A stretch of DNA of 64,000 nt from Paralithodes platypus (lineage: Eukaryota; Arthropoda; Malacostraca; Decapoda; Lithodidae). The translations under genes and the position numbers were made by a program. Below are positions 21,607 to 33,290 of the stretch, piece after piece. Location: NCBI GenBank assembly GCA_032716605.1, contig CM064573.1, positions 2,145,207 to 2,209,206 on the forward strand, written 5' to 3'. Position 1 is the stretch's first letter. Every line of letters starts with the position of its first letter. The notes beneath the pieces are model-generated. The model was not told the origin of the DNA. It ran no database searches and saw only the letters and a program-made list of their open reading frames with translations.

Positions 21607-22745
21607 TACAGGGTGATTCTGTAACCCTTTTCATAAATTTAATGGCAAATTCGGAAGAAATAAGAAGACTAATTTACTCTATGACCCTTAGGGTGAGTCT
21701 TTGATATGATGGAGATATTACACCTTTAAAGTTTGATAGATAGAAATGAAAAACATCTAAGTAGTGAGAATGAAAATGTCGTTGATAACTGGCAGGGTAG
21801 CGTAACGAAGACTTGGTATCAAAATTTATACTGTAATACTGTATTGTAAAGTATTTGTAAATAAAGTATGTATAAACATGAGATTTTCGTTAACCATAAA
21901 TTTATTTATGATAAAATAATAACAAAAACAACCTAATGAGAAGCTTTAAAAGCACAACATGAAAAAATTACTGTACAAACCATCAACAGCACCAATCAAT
22001 AATAATAACAATAAATTTCACAATACTGTATAAATAATTAATGATAACATGCTAATGACATAACGACCTATTAATAATAATAATATTAATAATAATAATA
22101 CAACTACGACTATTACTACTACAGCTACGATGAATAGAGTATTAATTATGGTGATAAAATTCTAATGTTCTTTTGAGCATTGAGACAACTGCTACCATAT
22201 GCAACCATTTACATACCACGTGTAAGCAAAGAAACTATCTTTACATTCATGTACAGATTGATTCAAGATTCATTAAGACGAGCGGAGTATCGAAGCTCAA
22301 AGTCGGCAGGAAGATCCCTCCTCCACTTACCCCTCTTCCACCACTTACTACTCCTCCTCTTCCTCTTACTTCTCCTCCGCCGCCTGCTTCTCCCCTTGCT
22401 ACTACTACTACTAATACAATGATTAATAATAATAATAATAATGATGATGATGATAATACAAATACAGTAGTAATGTACCTTTGTAAATTGCGAAACTAAC
22501 TGCATCCAGCTACCGTATGCAGCCATTTTGATACCAAGTCTTGGTTACGCTACCCTGCCAGTTAGCAACGACATTTTCATTCTCACTCCTTAGATTTTTT
22601 CTTTTCTATCTATCGATAACTTTGAAGGTTTAATATCTCCATCATATCAAAGACTCACCCTAAGGGTCCTAGAGTAAATTAGTCTTATTTTTGTCTCCCG
22701 AATTTGCCATTAAATTTATGAAAAGGGTTACTGAATCACCCTGTA
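21607..22745. mobile_element. family O long-TIR foldback element
   Basis: TA dinucleotides at 21607-21608 and 22744-22745 flank inverted arms of about 220 bp that start CAGGGTGATTC. The arms match over most of their length (for example ggcagggtagcgtaac on the left and gttacgctaccctgcc on the right). The interior has repeats (taata, act, tcc) and no transposase. TA sites and a CAGGGTG start suggest a Tc1/mariner-type non-autonomous element. The frames at 22173-22526 are trinucleotide-repeat translations. Confidence 0.7.
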
Positions 22746-22919
22746 TACTGTACATATATAAATTACTATTAATGCTTTCTTTCAAGATTCATTACAAAAT
22801 ACCTCTACTGATCTTTGAATAAGAGAATTCCAAATGTGCGTAAACTTTTCAAATCGAGAAACTGCTTGGTTTGAAATCTGTTTTGGAATGTACTAAAACA
22901 AAAGTATACGGTACCTGTA

Positions 22920-23110
22920 TTTGAAAAATACTGGGCCTGAAATCAAATAGTATACAAGCAACTTTGGCTAACTCTTGCTCGCTATTCTTATACACTCGCT
23001 CTTTAATCTCTATCATGCAACTATACTGTAATCAGCTTGATCATGCTCATCAGGTGCTAGTATTAAATCAGCAACAGTATAGTTACATGATAAAAGAGAT
23101 TAACCCTGTT
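22920..23110. repeat. short inverted repeat
   Basis: aatctctatcatgcaactat (about 23008) pairs with the reverse of atagttacatgataaaagaga (about 23080). A related inverted segment (actagcacctgatcagcag) lies at 21518, on the other side of family O. Confidence 0.45.
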
Positions 23111-23321
23111 AAGTAGCCAATGCCTTTCTATACTATATTTAATTGACCTCTGATTTTATTGAACTACTGTATTTATTATTATAAGCTTAAGTTTCAAAAT
23201 ACAGTAATAAAAAGTGAAAATTGTCAATGAACAGATTATTCATTAGCATATTTTTTACTCAGATACTGTGACGAACAGGAACAATTTGCTTATAAGAGTG
23301 GAATGAATATGAAAAGGCTAC

Positions 23322-23400
23322 AGGCCGTGGCATGGTCGGTAGCACGTCTGACTGCTGATCAAAGGATCTGCAGTTCAATAAGAGTTTGTGCAGCTCGGTC
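23322..23400 (+). other. tRNA-like SINE head
   Basis: ggccgtggcatggtcggtag cacgtctgact has an A-box-like start, and a degenerate B box (gcagttcaataag) follows at about 45 nt, as in tRNA-derived SINEs. The B box is too degraded for a working tRNA. Confidence 0.4.
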
Positions 23401-23544
23401 TAGCAATTCCTGATAAATGTCCAATCAAATCACTGACAAGGGTATGCCCTATCAATCAAGGGAGTGCATGGTGTTAAAAACTATTATATAAGAAACCATA
23501 TTGGTGGTTGTATTGATGGTGGTAAAAGTCTTAAAACAGTAGGC

Positions 23545-25690
23545 TGAATCAGAATATTTATTTTTCCATTTTACAATGGTTCTTCACATAACACATTAAA
23601 AAATATTAAAATCCATACATTATATATATACATATTTACAATAAGAAACATATCTAGTATGTTACTATGGACAGTCTTCAATATCTATACAAAATGACAG
23701 TTACATTATTATTACATATTTTGTTTATAGATCCATTTCATGTTTCAGAATATAATCTTTTAATATATGCTTAAACGTGTTTAGGTTATTTGTGTCCTTT
23801 ACTGATCTCGGCAACTTATTCCATATTTTAGGACCTGCTACCAAAAGCGATCGTTCACCATAAAAGGTGTTTGTTCTCTGTACATATAGATGGTTTTGCT
23901 GTCTTGTGTTACTATTTATGATTTCATTAACAATAGGAAAGTGTATTAGCCAGTTTGGAATTAGCTTATGTCTTTCTTTATACACCGTAATAGCTGTATC
24001 ATATATATATTTTTGCTTTATTTTTAGCCACTCTTATTCCCTTTATTATCGGAGTTACATGGTCGTATTTTTGTGCTCCACCCACTGCTACCTTTGCAGC
24101 AAAATTCTGCATTTTTTGTACAGTATTTAATATAGTGCAATTAGTTGAACCCCATATCATTATGCAATAATTTATCAAACTTAAAATTAGCGATTGAATC
24201 ACAATGACACTAGTAGCTTTGTCAAAATTACCTTTTATACGATTCACATACATCAACGTTCCCATAACTTTCTTGTTCAGTTCACTTGTGTGTTTGTTGA
24301 AAAGCATGTTACAATCTATATGTAGACCTAAATGTTTTACATGTGTACACTGTACAAGGTATACTTTCATGATCATCGAGTTGTATACATACATTTGAGG
24401 GTATTTGGGATAAAAGCTGTCTAGTGCCAAGGAAAATGCATTGAGTTTTATTTGCATTCAACATAAGACCATTTCTCTGGAAATATTGTTTCACTATTTT
24501 GAGTGTATTTTCTGTTTTGCTAATTACATTAGTTAGTTCATCCAGAGTGTGTATCATCAGCATATTGAATGAGCAAACAATCTTTAACAGTTTAGTAAAT
24601 CATTGACAAATATAATAAATAGAATGGGTCCTAGAATAGATCCTTGAGGCACTCCATATGTTACATGTAAAGTAGATGAGACTGTATCACCCAACTGCAC
24701 AGCCTGTGTCCTATCGGTCAAGTAATTCATAAGCCAGAATGAGTCAATATTTAATTTTTTGCATTTTTCTAACAATATTTTATGACTGACACTGTCGAAA
24801 GCTTTAGACAAATCAAGCAGTGTTAGTAAACATACTTTTTTGTTATCCATATTAGTATATATTTTGTTTGTTAATAAAGTGAGGGCTGTTTCCGTTGATA
24901 AATTTGGCCGAAAACCATATTGACTTATAGAAAGCAGATTGTTGTTATCCAAGTGCGACATATACTGATTTGTGGCGACTTTCTCAAAAACTTTTGATAA
25001 TATTGAGAGAAGTGAAATGCGTCGATAATTACCAACACAGTCTTTGTCTCCATTTTTATATATTGGTTTAATTATAGCATGCTTCCACATTTTCGGGAAC
25101 TTACCAGTTACTATCGAGGTGTTTATTATACAGGTTAAGTAAGATACTGTAACATACAATGCATCTTTTCACATCTGAAGAAATCCCATCAGAACCACAA
25201 GCTTTCGTGTCTTTAAGCTGCTTAAATGTTAGAATTATAGTATTTGTGTCAATTGGTTTTAGTCTAAAAAGATTGTTAGCAGTTGTAGAAGTCTCATATC
25301 GTTGGTCGGTATTCTCATCTGTGTCTAGTGTAATGTTATTTTGTGATTTCTCATACGATGATTTGCCTACATTAGCAAACAAATCGTTAAATTTGTCTAC
25401 TTTTTCTATCGTGTTATCAAAGGATTGGATACTTGAAGATTTCTTATTACTGGGAACTATTTGTTTTATTAATTTCCAAGTTGATGCTGTATCACCTTTA
25501 CAATTATTAAATTGGTCATGGTAAAATTTACTTTTTGTTCCTGCTATAAGAGACTTGACTCGTTTTTTCTCAGTTTTATACTTTGACTCTAGATCTCTGT
25601 TTTGTCTATCGTTTTAGAATAGCTTGTAGCTTATTCCTTTCGCTTATTGCGGTTTTAATGGTGTTGTTTATCCAAGGGGCATAGGGCCTT
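23545..25690 (-). pseudogene. LINE (non-LTR) retrotransposon relic with reverse transcriptase
   Basis: On the minus strand, pieces of one ORF2 run in order. They are a pre-RT segment (FKQLKDTKACGSDGIS), RT motifs (NYRRISLLSILSKVFEK; LLDLSKAFDSVSH; YGVPQGSILGPILF), then YADDTH at about 24548, a thumb/connection region (LNANKTQCIFLGT; LILSLINYCIMIWGS) and the usual C-terminus (GPKIWNKLPRSVKDTNNLNT). Frameshifts fall between NDL and YADD (near 24584), after YADD, and at about 24450 and 23990. A 3' UTR ends aataaatattctgattcag near 23545. The endonuclease domain is missing (5' truncation at about 25690). CR1/jockey-like by motif style; clade not certain. Inactive. Confidence 0.88.
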
Positions 25691-25699
25691 TTTATCTCC

Positions 25700-25762
25700 T
25701 TTGAATGGGGCCGAATGATACCAGAGAAAAAGGGAGGGAAAAAAGCGGGTCACTCCCCTTAG
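25700..25762 (-). mobile_element. family A terminal fragment
   Basis: Matches the right end of the palindromic copy at 37513-37894 (gaatgggg, gaatg ataccagagaaa, gggtcactcccctta). It abuts the 5' truncation point of the LINE. Confidence 0.55.
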
Positions 25763-25889
25763 CACGAACCTCAATGTCTCACATGCAGTGTATAAGCAGA
25801 AGTAATCACCTATCTATCTATTGCCACGGGAGGTTGGCTTCAATGATTCACCCCCACACTCCCTCCTTTAATATACTTCCTCCAAGGTA

Positions 25890-26210
25890 TAGTAAGAGAA
25901 GGGTGGAGGGGGTGGCGTGGGGACGGTGGGTGGGGGTGGTGGAGGAAGGTAGAGGGGTGATGGGTGGGGGTTGGTGGTGATGGGGTGGGGGTAAGTCGTG
26001 ATGGTGGGGGTGGGGATAGGTAGGGTGGTGGATGGGAGAGGTGTTGATTGTAGTGGAGGAAGAGGGGGAGAGGATGGAGGGAGGAGAGAGAATGAGAGGG
26101 GTGTTGGAGGAGGTGGTGAAGAAGGGTGGGAGGGATGGGGGAAGGGTGTGATGGTGGGTGGTGGAGGGAAGTGATGGGGGTGGAGGAGGAATGGTGGTGG
26201 TAATATAGTA
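25890..26210. repeat. G-rich purine minisatellite
   Basis: Degenerate ggtgggggtggtgg / ggaggaagg units. Long proline/serine frames on the minus strand are translations of this repeat. Confidence 0.8.
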
Positions 26211-26364
26211 AGGCAACAGGGACCCACGTTGGTAATTATTAGTTATTACATGTTTGATAAGACGTCATGACAGACAGACAGACAGACACCCGCTGATGTA
26301 AATATCTCCTGGTGGTGGTGGCGGAGAAGCGGTACAGTCGGCCAAATAAGTGAATCGCGGCACC

Positions 26365-27080
26365 AAATATATTTCGATCAATAACTGGCATTCATTCATC
26401 GTTTGGAGTGAGCTATCATATATATACAATCATGTTCCTACCTTTACACACCTTATTCAACATCTGACAGACATTAATACACCACACAGCGAGCAAAACG
26501 TAATGTCATCGGAGACATAACTTATTGGCCTACTGTACCACGGAAATACAACATGGTGATGGTGTGAGTAAAGGAGGGAGTCAATATATACATTGATACA
26601 TAGATTTATATATATACAGTATATACATATATACAATACACGATTATACATGCTCTAGTCATACATTTATACACATGTATATATACATACACAATTAAAT
26701 ACATAGCCTAGTCTTACATTTATACAATTAGACCCAATATACACATTCATACATAAATATATATATACTGTATATATAAATTATACACCTGATTACATGT
26801 ATGGTCTAGTCTAACATTTATATACTGATTTACATATACATACATAATTTAGTATTCGTTCTCTTATACTGTACATGCATTTTTTTTTTTTTTTTTTTCT
26901 ATATTCCAACTTACTTCCTCTCGGGCATAGGCTGAGAGCCTTAACATACATATTGTACATCTTTAAATATATATACATACTAATACACACAGGGTCTAGT
27001 ATTGCATTTATATACATGTTATATACACAATATACACAATCGCATACATAGTCTCGTATTCTTTCATGTATTTATGCAGG
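26365..27080. repeat. family V repeat and degenerate TATACA-rich spacer
   Basis: Bases 26365-26545 (attcaacatctgacagacat taatac ... cttattggc) recur at 30598-30785. The rest is degenerate tatacata/atatat. Bases 26880-26952 are a poly-T/retroposon tail (see the entry at 34727). Confidence 0.55.
26880..26952 (-). mobile_element. poly(A)-tailed retroposon 3' end, copy 1
   Basis: On the minus strand, gttaaggctctcagcctatg cccgagaggaagtaagttgg is followed by aatatag and an A-run. The same 70 bp is at 34727-34797. It probably is the very 3' end of a LINE or SINE (heavily 5'-truncated). Confidence 0.6.
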
Positions 27081-27119
27081 TAGACATATACAAATACATG
27101 AACGCAACATAATGTGTAA

Positions 27120-27630
27120 ATTATTAGAACACACGTACTATCACACACACGCACGTATTCACACACACAGAACACACGTACGGGCAGACAGACACACACA
27201 TACACAGACACACACGCCACAAGACATACATACACGTTCAAACTCACACACACGCCACAAGGTATACACACCTTTACTCTCGCGTACACTAGTCAATCAT
27301 TAACTTACAAGTAGTCGGTCACACGTACACACACACACACACCGCAGACACACACACACACACACAGAAGACACACACGCACATAACAGATACACACACA
27401 CATAACAGACACATACACACACACAGCAGATACACACACCGCAGACGTACACATACACACACACACACACGCACATAGCAGATTCACACACACATAACAC
27501 ACACATACCCACACATAGCAGACACATTCACAAACACACACAGCAGACACTCATACACACACACACACACACATGCGCACATAGCAGACACATACACGAA
27601 CACAAAGCAGCTACTCACATACGCACACAC

Positions 27631-27677
<47 letters not shown>

Positions 27678-27680
27678 CCC
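27120..27680. repeat. imperfect (CA)n tract
   Basis: About 550 bp of CA with interruptions (gcagaca, gcacata). Cys/Val and Thr/His frames on both strands are artefacts of this. Confidence 0.9.
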
Positions 27681-27779
27681 AAGCCTACTATTAATCGCAG
27701 TCAGATTCAAAAGTTGACCAACCCTTTGTTGAAAAAGTAACCCTTTATACCAATAGTTCTCAGTGGTTTCAAAAATCTC

Positions 27780-28530
27780 CATATAAAAGGCAGGGAGGGA
27801 GAGAAAAGGGGGGGTAGGGAGATAATAGGGAAGTGGAGAGAAGGGAGGGAGGAAAGGGAGATAAAGGGTAGAGTAAAGGGAGAGATGCCGAAGAGAAAAG
27901 GGAGAAGAAAGGAATATATTTGGAAGGGAGTGTAAAGGGAGAGAAAAGGGGATATCCAGGAAGAAGGGAGGATAGTGGAAGAGATAAGTGAACAAGGGAG
28001 TACGTCTGGGAAAAAAGAGGAAATGGAGATTAGGCAAGAAAGGAAGATGCTTGGAAGGGAGACAAAAGGGGGCATCCAGGGGGAAGGGAGCATAGCGGAA
28101 AAGACGAGGGAAGAACGGAGGATGTCTGTGAGGGATAGAGAAGGGAGAATACTAGCAGAGATGAGGGAAGAAGGGAGGAGGGTGAATAAAGGGAGAATAA
28201 AGAAAGACGAGGGAAGAAGGGAGGATGTCTGTGAGGGATAGAGAAGGGAGAATACTAGCAGAGATGAGGGAAGAAGGAAGGAGGGTGAGTAAAGGGAGAA
28301 TAAAGAAAGAGAAAAGGGAGAATACAAGAAGATACGAAGGAAGAAAGGAGGGGCCGTCTGAGAGAAAAGAGGAAAAACCAGGAAGAAGGGAGAATAAAGG
28401 AAGATACGAGGGAACAAGGGAGGACATCTGAGGGAGAGAAAAGAGAAGAAGGGAGGATGTCTGTGAGGGAGGGAAGAAGGGAGGACGTCTGAGGGAGAGA
28501 GTGAAGGGAGAAGGACAAGTTGACACCATA
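27780..28530. repeat. polypurine minisatellite
   Basis: About 750 bp of nearly uninterrupted purines on the plus strand, with recurring gaagggagga and gatgtctgtgaggga units. Internal direct repeats at about 28105-28175 and 28205-28285 are near-identical. The 236-residue minus frame (27707-28417) is a Ser/Leu/Pro translation of the tract. Confidence 0.88.
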
Positions 28531-28568
28531 GTCTACGAGCATCACTGGAAACTACACTGAGAGGAAAC

Positions 28569-28569
<1 letters not shown>

Positions 28570-28623
<54 letters not shown>

Positions 28624-28660
28624 TGTGAGTGTGTGTGTGTGTGTGTGTGAGGGGGGGGGG
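28570..28660. repeat. (GT)n microsatellite with G run
   Basis: About 40 GT units ending in a 12-base G run. Confidence 0.95.
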
Positions 28661-28812
28661 GGATTAAGAAGAAGCTCAAACCACAACCATACAGAGAGAG
28701 AGAGAGAATCACTAAAAAACAAATAATGTTCGAGTGTCATTATATTTACCCCAGAAATCTTGACCACAAATCTCTATAACTATATATAAAATATAGCAAA
28801 TATCGACAACAT

Positions 28813-28903
28813 ACATGGGGGCGCTCGGTTGTGGCCTTGGCCTTGCTCGGGACCTTGGGGCTGCTCGGCCAGACAGCCTGAGGAACAGCAACAACAACAT
28901 TTA
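28813..28903 (+). mobile_element. family I retroposon, 3' fragment
   Basis: gggggcgctcggttgtggcc ttggccttgctcggg ... ggccagacagcctgag, with an (AAC)n tail. It matches, in opposite orientation, the 3' ends at 41589 and 42961. Heavily 5'-truncated. Confidence 0.7.
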
Positions 28904-29629
28904 TAAATTTAGGTTGAAGGGGGTCTGGGTCGGCATTTTATAGTTTGAAGGAAGTATGTGAAGGCGATTTTATTAGCCTCACAAATGCCAACAGTAACCA
29001 AACTCAATAATTATTAAACAAAATATCATATTGACCCACAAAACGTCGGACCAGATACTGTTAAGCTAAAGACATTAAATACAAAACGAATACCATCACA
29101 ATCAAAGCGAAGATGACGAATCCCAATTTCATAAAGATCGCGAATATGTCATATCGTAGTTATGCCTCTCTGTGGTATAGAAAATGAGGAGAGTTCTAAA
29201 AAGAAAATTAGATCTGTCAATGTATTTTAGGGGTAACTATATAATTATTTTGTACACATCAATATCGTTTTCTATAACATAGATACACAGGCTGCACAGA
29301 CCTTGTGGCCCCTACTGGGCAGTCAGAATTTAATTCTAAAAAAATTTGGTACTACGGTAAGTGGAAGGTAAGGCTAGCACAGCAGAAGGCTCTCTCCCAA
29401 TCCACCACAATGTTCCCACGATTGTTGGGGCTTGTACATAAAGGATACTATGACAACATTAAAAAGAATTATTCAATATTTTACTTATGATAATAATATA
29501 TGTGTTATAATATCTTAGGTATTTTAATCAAATTTACTTATACACTATATATTTCAATAAGCACACATTATTAATAAGATAACTAGAAATAATAGATCAG
29601 AATTTTAGTGAGTGTCAAAGATAACAATT
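28904..29629. repeat. family A/R-related tail and family K repeat
   Basis: Bases 28905-29070 resemble 56800-56975 (ttgaagggggtctgg ... caataattattaaacaaaat). Bases 29283-29450 (cacagaccttgtggcc; gtggaaggtaaggctagca; gcagaaggctctctccc) are family K, shared with 49965-50090 and partly with 51606-51690. No gene. Confidence 0.5.
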
Positions 29630-29842
29630 TTAACACTTTGTGTACCGGTGACATCTATATCATTATGTGCTGGCAACTGTTAAACGATTTCATTCAGCTA
29701 AGGAAGGGCGTTTACCAATTAAAATGCTACAGGTTAACTGCAATCATTATTTTAGCCACCATATATCTTTCCTAAACTTCATAAAATCGCATAATTGAAG
29801 CTAGAATAAATTTGAAACACGTCGCTGGTAGTGAAGGGGTTA
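29630..29842. mobile_element. family B MITE, copy
   Basis: Starts TTAACACTTTGTGTACCGG and ends cacgtcgctggtagtgaagg ggtta. The interior inverted pair (ggcaactgttaaacgattt / ataaaatcgcataattgaagc) matches other B copies. 213 bp, non-coding. Confidence 0.65.
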
Positions 29843-29871
29843 CAAGGAAACCAAACCTAAGCCAGATATCA

Positions 29872-30367
29872 ACATTTAACTCATATATCATCATTTAACT
29901 CATATATCAACATTTAACTCATATATCAACATTTAACTCATATATCAACATTTAACTCATATATCAACATTTAACTCATATATCAACATTTAACTCATAT
30001 CAACATTTAACTCAACATTTAACTCACATATCAACATTTAACTCACATATCAACATTTAACTCATATATCAACATTTAACTCATATATCAACATTTAACT
30101 CATATATCAACATTTAACTCATATATCAACATTTAACTCATATATCAACATTTAACTCATATATCAACATTTAACTCATATATCAACATTTAACTCATAT
30201 ATCAACATTTAACTCATATATCAACATTTAACTCATATATCATCATTTAACTCACATATCAACATTTAACTCATATATCAACATTTAACTCATATATCAA
30301 CATTTAACTCATATATCAACATTTAACTCACATATCAACATTTAACTCATATATCAACATTTACTTC
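29872..30367. repeat. 19-bp satellite, about 26 copies
   Basis: Unit catatatcaacatttaact, highly homogeneous (few catcattt or cacatat variants). Near 30000-30025 a unit boundary is disrupted by a short deletion. Ends next to a family B copy. Confidence 0.95.
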
Positions 30368-30378
30368 ATCAATGCTAT

Positions 30379-30600
30379 TAACCCCTTCAGCACAGTAACT
30401 CCTAAATACCTTTCACTCTGGCTATATTAGACGATTTTATGCCGTTTAAGAAGGACCTATGTTATGCATCGGGTTTATTGAGATCGAATTTACTCATTTG
30501 AGTCATAGAGATAAATTATGAGCTAAAGATAATCGTCTATTGTTAACCTAAATACGATTAGATGTACAATCGCGCTAATAAGTGATGTCACCAAGTACTG
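30379..30600. mobile_element. family B-like copy
   Basis: Begins ccccttcagcacagtaact, holds tagacgattttatgccgttt aagaaggacctatg (as at 750 and 1720), and closes aagtgatgtcaccaagtact. Followed by family V (30598-30785). Confidence 0.55.
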
Positions 30601-30928
30601 TATATTTTGATCAATAATTAGTATCAGCAACATCTAAGCGTCATTTCTTCATATCGAGTGAAATAAACAAACATGATCCTACACTTACCCACCCTATTCA
30701 ACATCTGACAGACATTAATACAGCACAGAGCAAGCCAAACGTAATGACAGCTGGGACATGACTTATTAGCACGACTGTACGTCATTGTGCTGCAGGGGTA
30801 AATATTGTTATATATTATATTATATGTGTGTCTAACTTAGATGTAACTTAGAAAACATCGGCATTCGTCCGCGATACTTTTCTATCGAAAAAAAAAAACA
30901 AAAAAAAACACAGAAGTACGAATTTAGC

Positions 30929-31141
30929 TTAACCCCTTCTCTACCGGCGACGTCTTTTCTAATGAATTTCACCTATATATATATATATATATATAAAGAC
31001 GGTTTTATGAAGCTTAGGAAGGATGTAATGTAGCTGACCTGTAGACTTTAAATTGGTAGACGCCTTTCCTAAGCTGAATACAATGGTCTAATACTTGCCA
31101 GAATATAATGAAAGGGACGTCGCCGGTACTGAAGGGGTTAA
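30929..31141. mobile_element. family B TTAA-flanked MITE, complete copy
   Basis: TTAA at 30929-30932 and 31138-31141, with inner ends ccccttctctaccggcgacg and, reversed, ccccttcagtaccggcgacg. This is the clearest uninterrupted B copy and serves as the empty-site reference for the insertion at 43211. Confidence 0.78.
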
Positions 31142-32609
31142 TGGGGGGTATAGGTAGGCATTATTTTTTAGGTTGGAGGAAGTCTGGGAAGGTGTTTTTT
31201 TGGTAGCCTAGGGAACAAACTAAAATACATTGCTCACATGTGACAAAAAGCAAGCAATAATAATAGAATTCAATAGTCTATGGCATCCTGAAAACTGATA
31301 TAGGAACCCTAAAGAAAACGAACAAGTATGACACAATGAAGCCATTCTCTAAATCTATAGCATAATGAAAACCAAATAAAATAAACTAGAAACAAAAATA
31401 GTGGAGATAGGAAGGAAGGGGGGGGGGGGGGGGTAGGAGGGGATAAGGAGGAGGAAAGGGAAGAAGGACGTAAAAGGAGGAAGGAAGGACTGAGAGAGAA
31501 GGGGGGAAGGGGAGGAAGGAACGGGTAAAAGGAAGGGGAGGAAGGAACGGGTAAAAGGAAGGGGAGAAGGAAGGAAGAAAGGAAGGAAGGAAGAACAATA
31601 TAAAGAAGGAAAACGTGAGAGCAAGGAAGGAAGGGGAGGGCGAAAGGAAGGAAGGAAGGCAGGAAGGAAGGAAGGCCAAATTCATACCCCCCTCATCTAA
31701 CAAAGAGGCTCCCCTGACTAGACGAGGAAGGGGAAGACGGGGGGGGGGGACAGGCACCGAACGACACAACAACCTCCCCACGACGACGACATCTCCTTCT
31801 GAAGGCGAGGCAGCAGGAGGGAGAGTCTTCTATAGTGAGAGTGCCACCAAGTATGTGTTTTATATCCAGGCGCCATGCTGCATACCTCGTCCTGGGCCCT
31901 TTTCATGCGAGAATATATATATAAAAAAAAAAAAAAAAAAAAAACGGGAGTCTGCAGAGAGCCCATTGCCCCACACACGGCAGATCCTTTTCACACCCAA
32001 CCAATTAAAACGTGGAGAATCTGACCACGTGGATTTGAACACCAATTGAAAAGGTAATTTCTTTGACAACGTATAGTTAGTTCCTGATTAACATAACCAA
32101 GCTGTAAGCACAATTATCTCCAGACAGTGTTCCTCCTCAATTATGATTATATCTATTCGACCGTTGCATACCATTAATCAAAGATGATAATAATAGGTTA
32201 ATGACTTACGAGGGGCTTGCTAGATATCGAACATGCTGACTCCCATTTTCTTATGTTCTTACGTTCATATAACATAACAATTAAAATCAATAACACATCT
32301 ATCTATTTATCTATTGCAGGCTCCCCTTTATGAGGGTGACCATACAAAAAAAAAAAAAAAAAAAATCCAGAGGACCTCGGAACACCACACCATAACTACA
32401 AAAACAAAATATATATAATACTAATAATAACAATAAATAAATTAATAAATTAATTTATTGATTAATTAAATAAATAAATATATAAATAAAAATACAATTA
32501 AAGTCAAAAGGCCCTCCGGAAGCCCGCAAAACCCAGGTAAACAACATGACCTACCTACCGCCGTAAAAATAATAGCCTCACGCCCCTCACAGACGCCCCC
32601 GATATAAAC

Positions 32610-32645
<36 letters not shown>

Positions 32646-32821
32646 CAAAAACTAATAATAAAAGTCAAAAGGACCCCAGGTGAACAAGATGACCCAACTA
32701 CTGTAAAACAATATCCTCGCGCCCCCCACAGACGCCCCCCGACTTCCCGACAGCGCCCGCGAGACAAGATGACTGACGCGGCGCCCTTGACTACCTAGGA
32801 CGGGCGTCACTCTCCAGGTAA
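31142..32821. repeat. purine tract, poly(A) runs and two-copy duplication; no gene
   Basis: 31390-31680 is a ggaa-rich purine tract after a G run. Bases 31922-31942 and 32345-32366 are A runs. Bases 32497-32600 and 32660-32760 are two copies of one unit (gtcaaaagg ... aggt aacaacatgacc ... cacagacgccccc), separated by (ATA)n. The 144-residue frame at 31615-32049 mixes purine repeat and unique sequence and is not convincing as a gene. Confidence 0.5.
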
Positions 32822-33247
32822 TTAAGAAGGTGTGTGGTGGAGGTAGTGGTAGTTGATATTTATGGACCCCCTTCTCCCTCATGTGTACCATACTAGTTTT
32901 CTGGAGATTTTTGAAAGGCGTTCGGTCCGTTAGCTTGCCGATTTTAACATCTTTCGCTCCATTTCGTTGTCAATGTTAACATCTTTCGCCCCATTTCGTT
33001 GTCAATTTTAAGACCTTTCATGCCATTTAGGTGTCTATTTTTCCCGGCCGAGTGATAGCGAGCCTGTAATTTTAAAAGGAACCGGCCTTTGGCCGGGATT
33101 TTTTTTTACCGAAAAATTTAGAATCTTATCTTCAAGGGGGGGTTCTAAGGGGTGTTTTTAAAGCTTGATGTAGGTCTAGCGAGGAAACTAAAAATTATAT
33201 GAATAAATTAATAAATAGACCAAAAACCCCAGCCACTGCCCCTTCAG
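32822..33247 (+). mobile_element. family A copy, diverged ends
   Basis: Contains ctccctcatg, gacctttcatgccattta, gagtgatagcgagcctg, the ggaaccggcctttggccggg hairpin and gcttgatgtaggtctagcg. Left TTAA at 32822; the right end (actgccccttc) has lost its TTAA. The catctttcgc...gttgtcaa segment is duplicated inside. Confidence 0.7.
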
Positions 33248-33290
33248 GTGTGTCGCCCTCAACACTCGCTAAAAAGGAGGGGACCGAATA

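Noticed and set aside
27300..27680. Cys/Val-rich frames
   Set aside because: Translation of an imperfect (CA)n/(GT)n tract.
27707..28417. 236-codon Ser/Leu/Pro frame
   Set aside because: Polypurine minisatellite read on the minus strand; no signal or domain beyond composition.
29872..30367. CRISPR-like array
   Set aside because: Units are contiguous 19-mers with no spacers, in a eukaryotic setting.
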